This document shows positions 8,114 to 13,868 of a stretch of DNA of 13,868 nt, piece by piece. Position numbers and translations under genes: made by a program. Location: the NCBI GenBank assembly GCA_035519535.1, contig DATIWF010000142.1, forward strand, positions 1 through 13,868. The letters run 5' to 3'. Each line of letters begins with the position of its first letter. The stretch's first letter is position 1. The stretch comes from DATEGZ01 sp035519535 (GTDB taxonomy: Bacteria > Acidobacteriota > Vicinamibacteria > Vicinamibacterales > SCN-69-37). The notes under the pieces were generated by a model. The model worked only from the letters and a program-made list of their open reading frames with translations, did not search any database and was not told the origin of the DNA.

Positions 8114-9040
8114 CTAGCGCACGACGCCGCGTCTGGCGCGCACGACATAGTTCCCGTTCGGCACGCTGACGCGAACGGTGTGCATGCCGCCGGTTGCCGG
8201 TGTCGCGGGCACGTAGCTCATCACGTACTGATGATCGAGCTCGTCAGACACGCGGGTCAGCGCGGCGTCGAGGTCCTCGGTCCTGCCGATCACCTCGCTG
8301 TAGCCGTTGGCTTGCGCGGCGATCTCCGCGATCGTGTACGGGTTGACGCGAGTCGCAGGGCGCGCATCAGCGTGATCCACGGCCATCCAATAAAGAAACA
8401 GGTCCGTGCCGGCCAGCTGCTGCTTGAGCTGCGTTGGCGTCCGGTCGCTCGCGCTGTCCGCCCCGTCGGAGATCACGACGATGGCGGCGCGCTGGAGGTG
8501 GCGCGTCGTGAAGAGCGATATCGTCCTGAACACCGCGTCGTAGAGCGCCGTGCTGCCGCTCGGCGCGAGCGCGTCCAGGCTTGCCAGCAGCCGGGTCCGA
8601 TCCGTCGTCCAGTTCGCCACCACGTTCACCACGTGGTTGAAGCTGACGAGCGCCACTTCATCGTCCGGTCGCAGCGCGGTCTCGATGAATCGTCGCGCCG
8701 CGGCGCGCGTCACCTGCATGGGCTCGCCGATAAGACTCTGGCTGATGTCGATCGCAATCGCCACGCTGATGGGCGTCCGCTCCGAGGTGAAGCGCGTCAA
8801 TGTCTGTGGACGGCCGTCCTCCTCGACGAGGAAATCGTGCTCGGTGAGGTTCGAGACCAGCCGGCCGTTCCTCTCGCGGACGGTGACGGCCGTCGTGACC
8901 ATTCCGGAGCTGGTTTGGAGCGCGTCGCGGCCGAGCGCCGCCGGGCGTTCCGCAGCGAGCCGAGCCGGCACCATGGCGTACGGCAGAGCCAGCACGATCA
9001 GCGCACCGCGGGCAAGGCGCGCGCAGCGAGATCGCATCAT
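8114..9040 (-). CDS. Secreted VWFA-domain protein (acidobacterial VWFA-related family)
   Basis: This 308-residue protein has an N-terminal hydrophobic segment (residues 11-30, RGALIVLALPYAMVPARLAA) fitting a signal peptide or anchor, then a short beta domain (48-85, VTTAVTVRERNGRLVSNLTE) typical of the acidobacterial VWFA-related family. Residues 90-270 are a von Willebrand A domain with an intact metal-ion-dependent adhesion site: D98-x-S100-x-S102 in AIDISQS, T164 in SGSTALYDA, and D192 in VISDGADS. The family is secreted and presumed to bind ligands through the metal site; its partner is unknown. ATG 9040 was chosen because it places a charged N-terminus directly before the hydrophobic stretch. 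GTG 9079 and ATG 9037 are alternatives, and no strong ribosome-binding site separates them. A 28-bp inverted repeat lies just upstream. The kinase gene follows on the same strand, about 170 bp after the stop. Confidence 0.88.
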   Translation of the reverse strand: MMRSRCARLARGALIVLALPYAMVPARLAAERPAALGRDALQTSSGMVTTAVTVRERNGRLVSNLTEHDFLVEEDGRPQTLTRFTSERTPISVAIAIDISQSLIGEPMQVTRAAARRFIETALRPDDEVALVSFNHVVNVVANWTTDRTRLLASLDALAPSGSTALYDAVFRTISLFTTRHLQRAAIVVISDGADSASDRTPTQLKQQLAGTDLFLYWMAVDHADARPATRVNPYTIAEIAAQANGYSEVIGRTEDLDAALTRVSDELDHQYVMSYVPATPATGGMHTVRVSVPNGNYVVRARRGVVR

Positions 9041-9067
9041 CTGCCTGGTTGGCACGACGCCAGTTCC

Positions 9068-9095
9068 GATCACGACCACAATGTAATACGTGATC
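9068..9095. promoter_or_regulatory. Candidate operator: 7-14-7 inverted repeat upstream of the VWA gene
   Basis: GATCACG at 9068-9074 is matched by the perfect reverse complement CGTGATC at 9089-9095. The 14-nt AT-richer centre contains TGTAATA. The element ends 27 bp upstream of the chosen ATG of the VWA gene (9040), between that gene and the decayed nucleotidyltransferase locus, where a dimeric regulator could act. The regulator is unknown. If translation began at GTG 9079 the left arm would be coding. Confidence 0.4.
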
Positions 9096-9221
9096 AGGCA
9101 CCCGAGACGACAATAACGTCGTCGGCGGCTCGGTGCTTCGAGCCCTTCCTGTGGCGGGATTCCCGTGTGGCCGTCTCAAACATCGACTTGGCCCGCTTCA
9201 AGCGCCTGGCCGTGCGCAGCT

Positions 9222-9733
9222 CCGACGACCGTCGCAGACGTCGCGGCTGCCGTCGCCAAGGCGCTGCGCGAGGCCAAGGTCGACGCTGTTCCGAGAGGCG
9301 GCGCTTGCGCGATGCGTTATTCGGAAGGCGCCTGCCAGTCGCACGACCTCGACTTCATCGTGACCGGCACGGGCACGCGCAAGGCCGTCGATGACGCGAT
9401 GGCATCGATCGGCTTTCGCCGCGAACGCGATCGGTAAGTGAATCCAGACCTGCCGTGGTTTGTGGAGTTTCCAAGAGGCTGGCGGCCTTCTTTAACTGGT
9501 CCGATCGACAGAGCCTCGAGGCCGCGGTTGAGATTGCGCTTCGCCGACGAGTCAAGCTGTCCGCGATCAAACGGTGGAGTACCCGCGAAGGCGCGTTGAC
9601 CAAATTCGATGAATTTCGACGCGAAGTTGCGCGACGCCGAGGTCTTGCTCAACGCTCAGCTGCCAAAGACCACGCAAGAAACGATGTCCAGCGTCAGCAA
9701 CGCGCATACGGCGACATGGCTGCAGCCTTTTGA
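9222..9733 (+). pseudogene. Decayed nucleotidyltransferase-like gene (possible MNT-type)
   Basis: The first frame, from about 9222, reads TTVADVAAAVAKALREAKVD followed by GGACAMRYSEGACQSHDLDF, which fits the GG...DxD signature of a small nucleotidyltransferase-fold family. It meets an in-frame TAA at 9435-9437, immediately followed in the same frame by VNPDLPWFVEFPRG, the expected family continuation (a Tyr codon would fit at the stop). The next family block, RLAAFFNWSDRQSLEAAVEI, then KRWSTREGALTKFDEFRREV, appears in another frame from about 9473. The 30-40 residues normally between these blocks are missing. So there is one nonsense change, one internal deletion and a frame change. The original start is also unclear. 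The frame of the last block ends at TGA 9731-9733. It lies upstream of the ABC transporter genes with no evident link. The family assignment is from memory of its characteristic blocks. Confidence 0.75.
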
Positions 9734-9814
9734 AGACGGCGAGCCGTGGCGGGGCCCGCCTGAAACCGGCCTGCTGCAAAAAGTCACGCGGTGGGGCCGG
9801 CAATTTCGCGTAAT

Positions 9815-10582
9815 GTGAGCGCTGTGGCGATTCTGAGAGCGGAACGCCTGCGGCTCGGTTACCGCAACCGAGTCCTGGCCCAGGACCTGTCATTTGAGAT
9901 CGACCGCGGCGAGATTCTCGGCATTGTCGGACCCAACGGTTGCGGCAAGACGACGCTGCTGCGAACGATCCTGGGGCTGGTTAAGCCGCTCAGTGGACAC
10001 GTCACCCGCGATCCCACCGTCACTGTGGCGTACGTGCCGCAGCGCGAACGGCTTGAAACGCTCCTCCCGATCACTGCACTCGAAATCGTCCTGATGGGTC
10101 GAAACGCGAGATTTGCCGCGTGGCGTCGAACCGGTCACAACGATCGGGACGCGGTTCGGCGAGCGTTGGCGCGCGTCGATGCGGAAGCGCTTGCACCGCA
10201 GCTTTTTCGCACGTTGTCCGGCGGCCAGCAGCAACGCGTGATCCTGGCCAGAGCCCTGGCGGCCGAACCGGACGTGCTCGTGCTCGACGAACCCACGGCC
10301 GGCATGGACATCGCGAGCGAGGCCGCCATCCTCGATTTTCTCCGCGATCTCAATCGCGCGCATGGCGTCACCGTCCTCCTCGTCACGCACATGCTGTCGC
10401 TGGTGATCAACCTCGCAAGCACGATGATGTTGATGGACGCCGGGACCATCCTTCATGGCCCGGTGAATGACATCGTCAGAGAAGATCGCTTGAGCGCGCT
10501 CTACGGGGTGCCGGTGCATCTTAGTCGGGTCGCCGGCCAACGGGTGCTGGTGGTCGGCCGACACGAGGCATCCGATGTTTGA
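9815..10582 (+). CDS. Metal ABC transporter ATP-binding protein (ZnuC/MntB-like)
   Basis: The 255-residue ATPase powers a metal uptake transporter at the inner face of the cytoplasmic membrane. All ABC motifs are present: Walker A GPNGCGKTT (39-47), Q-loop Q76 in YVPQRERL, signature LSGGQQQR (134-141), Walker B VLVLDEPTAGMD (154-165), and H-loop H192 in LLVTHMLS. The YVPQ motif and short length fit the zinc/manganese/iron-chelate group that pairs with ABC-3 permeases. The start is ambiguous. GTG 9815 is favoured; GTG 9824 (giving AILRAERL) and GTG 9791 are possible, and none has a convincing Shine-Dalgarno at normal spacing. The stop overlaps the permease start by 8 bp, implying translational coupling. 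The metal cannot be told from sequence. Confidence 0.92.
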   Translation: MSAVAILRAERLRLGYRNRVLAQDLSFEIDRGEILGIVGPNGCGKTTLLRTILGLVKPLSGHVTRDPTVTVAYVPQRERLETLLPITALEIVLMGRNARFAAWRRTGHNDRDAVRRALARVDAEALAPQLFRTLSGGQQQRVILARALAAEPDVLVLDEPTAGMDIASEAAILDFLRDLNRAHGVTVLLVTHMLSLVINLASTMMLMDAGTILHGPVNDIVREDRLSALYGVPVHLSRVAGQRVLVVGRHEASDV

Positions 10583-11369
10583 CGCGATGTTCATGCGCGT
10601 CGCGCTTCTCGCGTCGGTTGCCGCGAGCGTGCCTCTGAGCGTGCTTGGCGTCTACCTGGTCATTCGCCGTGTCGTGTTTCTTGGATTGGTGCTGGCGAAC
10701 GCGGCGACCGTTGGGGCAGCCGTCGCGCAGATCGTGGACTGGCCGCCCGAAGTAGCCGCGGTGATTACGGCCGTCGCGACAGCATTCGGTCTTGGTGCAC
10801 TGCCGCCGCCCCGCCACGTGGCCGCGGAGTCCGTCATCGGGTGGGCGTATGCGGCAGCGGCCTCCCTCACGGTGCTGATCCTTGCGGGCGCCGCCCGCGC
10901 CGATGCGGACACGTTGCACTTGCTCTATGGCAACGTCCTCGCCGTCAGCCGAGACCACGCGATTGGTCTGGTCGCTGTCGGGATCGTGGTGAGCCTCCTC
11001 CATGTGATGTTCGGTTCGCGATTCCTGTTGGTGACGTTCGATGCAGAGGCCGCGCAGGTGGCGGGTGTGCGCACGCGTCTCTGGTCCATGGGTCTCAACC
11101 TCTCGATCGGCGTCACCGCTGCGGTGACCGTCCACGAGATCGGTGCGCTCCTGACGTTCGCGCTCCTGACGTTGCCGCCCATGGCCGCGTTGCTCGTTGG
11201 GCGCCGCATCCGAACCGTGTTCGTGATCTCGGCGCTCGTCGGGCTCGGTGCCGTCTGTCTCGGACTCATCGCGGCGTTTCAATTCGATTTGCCGCCAGGG
11301 CCGGTGACGGTCGCGTTGCTCGCGTTGACGGTGTCCGTCATGGGCGTCGCAGGCCGGTGGCGGGCGTAG
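10575..11369 (+). CDS. Metal ABC transporter permease, ABC-3 family (ZnuB/MntC-like)
   Basis: The 264-residue protein is almost wholly hydrophobic with about seven or eight membrane spans, the size usual for ABC-3 permeases. Family features include LGVYLVIRRVVFLGLVLANA near the N-terminus, LLYGNVLAVS in the middle (compare the LLFGxxLAVS block of the family), GVRTRLWSMGLNLSIGVTAA, and the coupling region EIGALLTFALLTLPPMAALL near residues 193-212. Its ATG lies inside the last codons of the ATPase gene, so the two are one operon. No gene for the periplasmic metal-binding lipoprotein (ZnuA/MntA type) lies on either side: the upstream neighbour is a pseudogene and the downstream one a tRNA. The binding protein must be elsewhere or missing. 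The ligand is probably Zn, Mn or Fe. Confidence 0.9.
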   Translation: MFDAMFMRVALLASVAASVPLSVLGVYLVIRRVVFLGLVLANAATVGAAVAQIVDWPPEVAAVITAVATAFGLGALPPPRHVAAESVIGWAYAAAASLTVLILAGAARADADTLHLLYGNVLAVSRDHAIGLVAVGIVVSLLHVMFGSRFLLVTFDAEAAQVAGVRTRLWSMGLNLSIGVTAAVTVHEIGALLTFALLTLPPMAALLVGRRIRTVFVISALVGLGAVCLGLIAAFQFDLPPGPVTVALLALTVSVMGVAGRWRA

Positions 11370-11611
11370 ACCGCGCGTCTGTGCCGCGTCTCCTCGACGT
11401 GGATCAGGGCGCTCAGGCTCGAATGGTTCACGCTCGCCTGAATGGTGATCGAAGCTGGCACGGTGAATCGGCCTGCCTAAACTGATACGCCGAACGCCGA
11501 CACGAAGCGCGTCCCGATCGCCGCTGCAGGCGCCGCGAGAGGGGGTACAAAAAGGGGCACAACTCACGATCGCGCGTTGAGGGCGATGACGGTAACTGCT
11601 TGAAAGTAAAT
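11370..11611. other. Intergenic stretch between the ABC permease and tRNA-Asn
   Basis: No supported gene lies here. A weak inverted repeat, TCAGGC near 11413 with GCCTGA near 11436, follows the permease stop but has no T-tract. The two GGGGYACAA repeats at 11542-11562 are the only distinctive structure. GC content drops next to the tRNA 3' end (11598-11612). Confidence 0.5.
11542..11562. repeat. Two near-identical 9-bp direct repeats beside tRNA-Asn
   Basis: GGGGTACAA (11542-11550) and GGGGCACAA (11554-11562) are separated by AAA. They lie 50-70 bp beyond the 3' end of the tRNA gene. Short G-run/TACA direct repeats at this position resemble integrase arm-type sites at tRNA attachment loci. 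No integrase and no second copy of the tRNA 3' end are present, so this could be an old integration scar or chance. Confidence 0.3.
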
Positions 11612-11686
11612 TGGCTCCTCGGGCTGGACTCGAACCAGCAACCCTCCGGTTAACAGCCGGATGCTCTGCCATTGAGCTACCGAGGA
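11612..11686 (-). tRNA. tRNA-Asn (anticodon GTT)
   Basis: The 75-nt minus-strand gene folds as a complete cloverleaf. The acceptor stem TCCTCGG pairs with CCGAGGA, with discriminator G and an encoded CCA. The D arm is GCTC-AATGGCA-GAGC. The anticodon stem TCCGG/CCGGA encloses loop CTGTTAA, giving anticodon GTT. The T arm is GCTGG-TTCGAGT-CCAGC. All stems pair perfectly. A promoter and a leader hairpin lie upstream. It stands alone between convergent plus-strand ABC genes and the same-strand DinB gene. Confidence 0.98.
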
Positions 11687-11706
11687 ACATCGGCCGCAGG
11701 CCTCGC

Positions 11707-11724
11707 CCGAGCGTGCGCGCTCGG
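11707..11724 (-). other. Hairpin in the tRNA-Asn 5' leader
   Basis: On the minus strand CCGAGCG, loop CGCA, CGCTCGG form a perfect 7-bp stem with a 4-nt loop, about 20 nt upstream of the mature tRNA 5' end. It would be part of the precursor if transcription starts at the promoter near 11750. It could affect RNase P access or precursor stability, but it could also be incidental in GC-rich DNA. Confidence 0.4.
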
Positions 11725-11754
11725 ACCGCTCCCGCAGCCACGGCAGGAACTTCC

Positions 11755-11784
11755 ATTCTAGCCGGACACCGTCCGGGGCTCCAA
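11755..11784 (-). promoter_or_regulatory. Sigma-70-type promoter for tRNA-Asn with a palindromic spacer
   Basis: On the minus strand a -35-like TTGGAG (11784-11779) is followed after 18 nt by a -10 TAGAAT (11760-11755, five of six consensus bases). Transcription would start near 11748, giving a leader of about 60 nt. The spacer contains a perfect inverted repeat, CCGGAC-GGT-GTCCGG (11776-11762), placed where a repressor could block polymerase. Confidence 0.5.
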
Positions 11785-11864
11785 TTACCAGATTTGCACA
11801 CGAGGCCAGGCGCGCGGAGACGGCCGGACCACGCGCGCCCGCAGGCCCCGGCGACGACCCGCGC

Positions 11865-12374
11865 CTACTCCATCTTCCGGTGACTCACCGACAGCATCAT
11901 CGGATCGTCGCCCGACGGCCCGTAGATCGACGGCACCTTGCCGCCCATCGGCCGGATGTACGTCGAGAGCTGGCCGCGGTGGTGGATCGCGTCGAAGAAA
12001 AACAGCCAGAGAAAGCCGCTGATCGGCTGCTCCATCCGCACCTGGCCGTTCATCAGAAACCGGCCCTTCCGCTCCCAGGCCGCGTCGTCCATCCTCTCGA
12101 TCTTGTGGAGCAGCCTCTCCCACGCCTTGTCGAACGCCTCGAGCAGATGCGCCGGCGGCATGTCGGACGGCCCGCTGAACGAGAACTCGCCCTTGTCGAT
12201 GAGCTCGGCGCACGCGTTCGCCTCGCCGACCAGCGTCCAGACGATGCGCGACGCGGTCTGGGACTTCTCGTGCGGCGTGTAACCAAACTTCTCGGGCGGG
12301 AGCGCACTGAGCACGCGTTGGAATGCGAGCGTTTCGTTCTTGCGGCACTGGAGATGGAATTCGCGGTTGGTCAT
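11865..12374 (-). CDS. DinB-like (four-helix-bundle) family protein
   Basis: The 169-residue protein has the DinB/YfiT-like layout: an all-helical fold with EFHLQCRKNETLAFQRVLSA at the start, WTLVGEANACAELI in helix 2, and the family signature FLFDAIHHRGQL-type block, here FFFDAIHHRGQLSTYIRPMG (about 135-154). The last two metal-ligand histidines are present in DAIHHRGQ. The position of the usual first histidine in helix 2 holds Thr (VWTLVGE), so the metal site may be incomplete or use another residue. DinB-fold proteins act as metal-dependent thiol transferases or hydrolases in some branches, but most acidobacterial members are uncharacterised. ATG 12374 was chosen because the conserved fold begins there and GAGG lies 8 nt upstream; the open frame extends far upstream but overlaps the S41 gene antisense. 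It is divergent from that gene. Confidence 0.85.
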   Translation of the reverse strand: MTNREFHLQCRKNETLAFQRVLSALPPEKFGYTPHEKSQTASRIVWTLVGEANACAELIDKGEFSFSGPSDMPPAHLLEAFDKAWERLLHKIERMDDAAWERKGRFLMNGQVRMEQPISGFLWLFFFDAIHHRGQLSTYIRPMGGKVPSIYGPSGDDPMMLSVSHRKME

Positions 12375-12393
12375 GGCAGTAGCCTCGGCAGAT

Positions 12394-12399
12394 ATTCTA
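12394..12399 (-). promoter_or_regulatory. Candidate -10 element of the DinB-like gene
   Basis: The minus strand reads TAGAAT, identical to the -10 of the tRNA-Asn gene, 20 bp before the ATG. This implies a very short leader that still includes the GAGG site. No good -35 hexamer is seen; that position lies in the 8-bp tandem repeats. Confidence 0.4.
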
Positions 12400-12403
12400 G
12401 ACT

Positions 12404-12443
12404 CCATCGGGCTACCGGACGACCGGACCACCCGACTATCCGG
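12404..12443. repeat. Five degenerate 8-bp tandem repeats between divergent genes
   Basis: Read on the minus strand from 12443, the units are CCGGATAG, TCGGGTGG, TCCGGTCG, TCCGGTAG, CCCGATGG, approximating YCSGRTNG. They fill more than half of the 72-bp gap between the DinB-like and S41-like starts and cover the -35 region of the DinB promoter. They could be regulator-binding repeats or slippage-derived filler. Confidence 0.6.
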
Positions 12444-12446
12444 CTT

Positions 12447-13697
12447 ATGAACGTCATGCGCGCCCGAGTCCTCGCGACCCTGCTGATTTCGGCCGCCGTG
12501 GTCGCACAAGCTCCGCCTCCGCGCGACCGCGCGTGGCGCGAGGACCTCGCATTCTTCGCGCGCGAGTTCCCCGCGAGGCAACTCGATTTCGCGAAGCTCT
12601 ACCCAAAGGACCGCTTCGACAGCGAGATCGACGCCATCACGCGCGCGATCCCGACGGCCACCGACGCCGAGATCGTCCTCAGCCTGATGCGCCTGGTCGC
12701 AAGCGCGCACGTCGGCCACACGAATCTCCGCTGGCCCGAGGGCTCGCTCGCATTCCATCGTCTGCCGCTCGGACTGCAGTGGTACTCGGATGGTCTGGCC
12801 ATCACCGCAGCAACCGAACCGTACCGCGAGGCGCTCGGCCTGCGCGTCAGCTCGATTGGCACGATGACGCCCGAACAGCTGGAGGCCGCCGTCGCGCCGT
12901 ATCTCGCCTACGAGGACGACGGCTGGCTGCACCAGTTGAGCCAGTCGGCGATGCTGATGGAAGAGATCCTGCGCGCGCTCGGCCAGGTCGAGACCGATGG
13001 ACGCGTCGCGATCACGCTCGCGCGACCGGACGGCACGACAACGACGCTGCGGGTCGCGGCCGTGCCGTGGGCAGACCGCTCGCGGCTCGTGACCGCCGTC
13101 GAAGCGCTCGGCATCCCGGTGGGTCCCGCGCGCATCGAGCCGCTCCGCTACTACCGCTACGAGATCCTGGCCGGTACGAAAACGCTCTACATCCGCTACA
13201 ACCGATGCGCGGACGATCCGCGTCAACCCTTCGCGGACTTCGCGAAGGAACTGTTGGCCAAGGTGGACGCCAACCCGAGCGGCGTCGAGCGCGTGGTCAT
13301 CGACCTGCGCGCGAACGGCGGCGGGAACTCACAAGTCATCGAACCGCTGCTGACGGGACTGCACGCGCGCAAATCGCTCAGCGCCAAAGGCAGGCTGTAC
13401 GCGCTCGTGGGGCCGGGGACGTTCTCGTCAGGCCTGCTGGCGGTCATCAAGCTGCGACACGACCTCAACGCCGTCGTCGTCGGCGAGCCGCCGGGCGAGA
13501 GGCTGAACTCCTACGGCGAAGTGAGACCGCTGACGCTGCCCAACTCGCATCTGAACGTGCAGTACTCGACGAAATACTTCACGCTCGTGAAAGGCGGCGC
13601 CGCGTATTTCGAGCCGGACATGGTCGTCCGCACGTCGATCGCCGATTGGCGCGCGGGAAACGACCCCGTTCTAGGCGCGGCGTTGACGCATCGATAA
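12447..13697 (+). CDS. Secreted S41-family peptidase-like protein
   Basis: The 416-residue protein begins with a signal peptide (MNVMRARVLATLLISAAVVA, then QAPPPRD), so it acts outside the cytoplasm. The C-terminal half (about 240-385) follows the C-terminal-processing peptidase S41 fold: TLYIRYNRC, VVIDLRANGGGNS (283-295), GPGTFSSGL (322-330) with the expected nucleophile Ser327, then VVVGEPPGERLNSYGEV and LPNSHLNVQYSTKYF. Homologues commonly read GGKPN where this one has GERLN. The Lys expected 25 residues after the nucleophile is Arg352, which questions activity. Residues 27-235 hold a helical N-terminal part and no convincing PDZ domain. ATG 12447 gives the signal peptide; ATG 12456 is an alternative. 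No Shine-Dalgarno is visible. The 3' end overlaps the convergent gene by 27 bp. Confidence 0.85.
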   Translation: MNVMRARVLATLLISAAVVAQAPPPRDRAWREDLAFFAREFPARQLDFAKLYPKDRFDSEIDAITRAIPTATDAEIVLSLMRLVASAHVGHTNLRWPEGSLAFHRLPLGLQWYSDGLAITAATEPYREALGLRVSSIGTMTPEQLEAAVAPYLAYEDDGWLHQLSQSAMLMEEILRALGQVETDGRVAITLARPDGTTTTLRVAAVPWADRSRLVTAVEALGIPVGPARIEPLRYYRYEILAGTKTLYIRYNRCADDPRQPFADFAKELLAKVDANPSGVERVVIDLRANGGGNSQVIEPLLTGLHARKSLSAKGRLYALVGPGTFSSGLLAVIKLRHDLNAVVVGEPPGERLNSYGEVRPLTLPNSHLNVQYSTKYFTLVKGGAAYFEPDMVVRTSIADWRAGNDPVLGAALTHR

Positions 13698-13868
13698 CCC
13701 CGCAATGCGCCGCCACGTCCACCGCGCAGGCCAGAACAACAACGCGACCCACAGCAGCACCGCAGGCGCGGCTCCGAGAACGGCGAGCACGAGTCCAACG
13801 AAGCTGTTGAGCGCAAAGCGCACGCCGTCCACGACCGCGTTCCGAAAACGACGGCCGATCGGCAGCGG
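13671..13868 (-). CDS. C-terminal fragment of a membrane-anchored protein (possibly DUF4349-like)
   Basis: The minus strand is open from the window edge to TAG at 13673-13671, giving 65 residues. They contain a positively charged start (PLPIGRRFRNAV), DGVRFALNSFVGLVLAV, a long hydrophobic stretch LGAAPAVLLWVALLFWPARW, and a basic tail WRRIAGLSMRQRRA. This is the pattern of a C-terminal membrane hairpin or anchor with a cytoplasmic basic end. DUF4349 proteins end in this manner, but the fragment is too short for a firm name. Codon use has high GC3. It converges on the S41 gene and its last 9 codons, stop included, lie antisense to that gene's end. Confidence 0.6.
   Translation of the reverse strand, partial: PLPIGRRFRNAVVDGVRFALNSFVGLVLAVLGAAPAVLLWVALLFWPARWTWRRIAGLSMRQRRA

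Noticed and set aside
8180..9394. Plus-strand open frame of 404 codons
   Set aside because: Antisense to the VWA gene and running in the wrong frame into the nucleotidyltransferase remnant; low-complexity Arg/Ala composition.
10521..11801. Minus-strand open frame of 426 codons
   Set aside because: Antisense to the ABC permease and crossing the tRNA gene; composition is that of a GC shadow.
11611..11883. Plus-strand open frame beginning APRAGLEPATLRLTAGCSA
   Set aside because: It is the antisense of tRNA-Asn; this peptide string is a familiar false-protein artefact of tRNA genes.
12375..13226. Upstream extension of the DinB-like frame
   Set aside because: Antisense to the well-supported S41-like gene, crosses the intergenic repeats, and lies outside the DinB fold.
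12533..13810. Second plus-strand frame of 425 codons over the S41-like gene
   Set aside because: Arg-rich shadow with no signal peptide or domain; the other frame carries the S41 motifs.
1..13868. CRISPR array, insertion sequence or rRNA
   Set aside because: No regularly spaced repeats, transposase motifs or rRNA signatures were found on reading both strands.

Overview
The window is GC-rich (GC3 very high in real genes) and most likely comes from an Acidobacteriota chromosome, probably the Vicinamibacteria lineage. This rests on a von Willebrand factor A protein of the type known as 'VWFA-related Acidobacterial domain', a membrane-anchored Ser/Thr kinase with a C-terminal WD40/PD40-type beta-propeller, a DinB-like protein of the kind common in that phylum, and secreted peptidase-like proteins. 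The taxonomic placement is inference from gene families, not from a marker gene.

Positions 1-9040 hold four genes, all on the minus strand. In transcription order they are: a secreted VWA protein (8114-9040); a transmembrane Ser/Thr kinase with a propeller sensor (5273-7942); a very large secreted GH54 alpha-L-arabinofuranosidase-like protein (1922-5182) whose C-terminal half is a NEW3 domain plus a lamin-tail domain split by repeated modules; and a secreted trypsin-fold protein (1-1864, running off the window edge) whose catalytic residues look degenerate. The set reads as an extracellular/envelope group: plant polysaccharide (arabinose side-chain) degradation next to surface-interaction proteins and a one-component kinase. 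A regulatory link between them is inference only.

Positions 9041-9814 form a junction. A 28-bp inverted repeat lies just upstream of the VWA gene, and the remains of a nucleotidyltransferase-like gene (9222-9733) follow, broken by an in-frame stop, an internal deletion and a frame change. From 9815 to 11369 on the plus strand lie two translationally overlapping genes for an ABC-3-type metal (Zn/Mn/Fe) uptake transporter: ATPase, then permease. No substrate-binding protein gene is present here.

Positions 11370-11864 are mostly non-coding and hold a tRNA-Asn(GTT) gene on the minus strand, with encoded CCA, a good promoter and a leader hairpin. Two near-identical GGGGYACAA repeats lie about 50-70 bp past the tRNA 3' end. 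Positions 11865-13697 carry two divergent genes, a DinB-like protein (minus) and a secreted S41-peptidase-like protein (plus), separated by 72 bp that contain five degenerate 8-bp tandem units. The window ends in the C-terminus of a membrane-anchored protein (13671-13868, minus) that overlaps the 3' end of the S41 gene convergently.

The strongest observations are the nested architecture of the GH54/lamin-tail protein, the decayed nucleotidyltransferase gene, the predicted loss of catalytic residues in both protease-like proteins, and the palindromic elements at the VWA and tRNA promoters. No complete, clearly undescribed multi-gene defence or biosynthetic system is visible.
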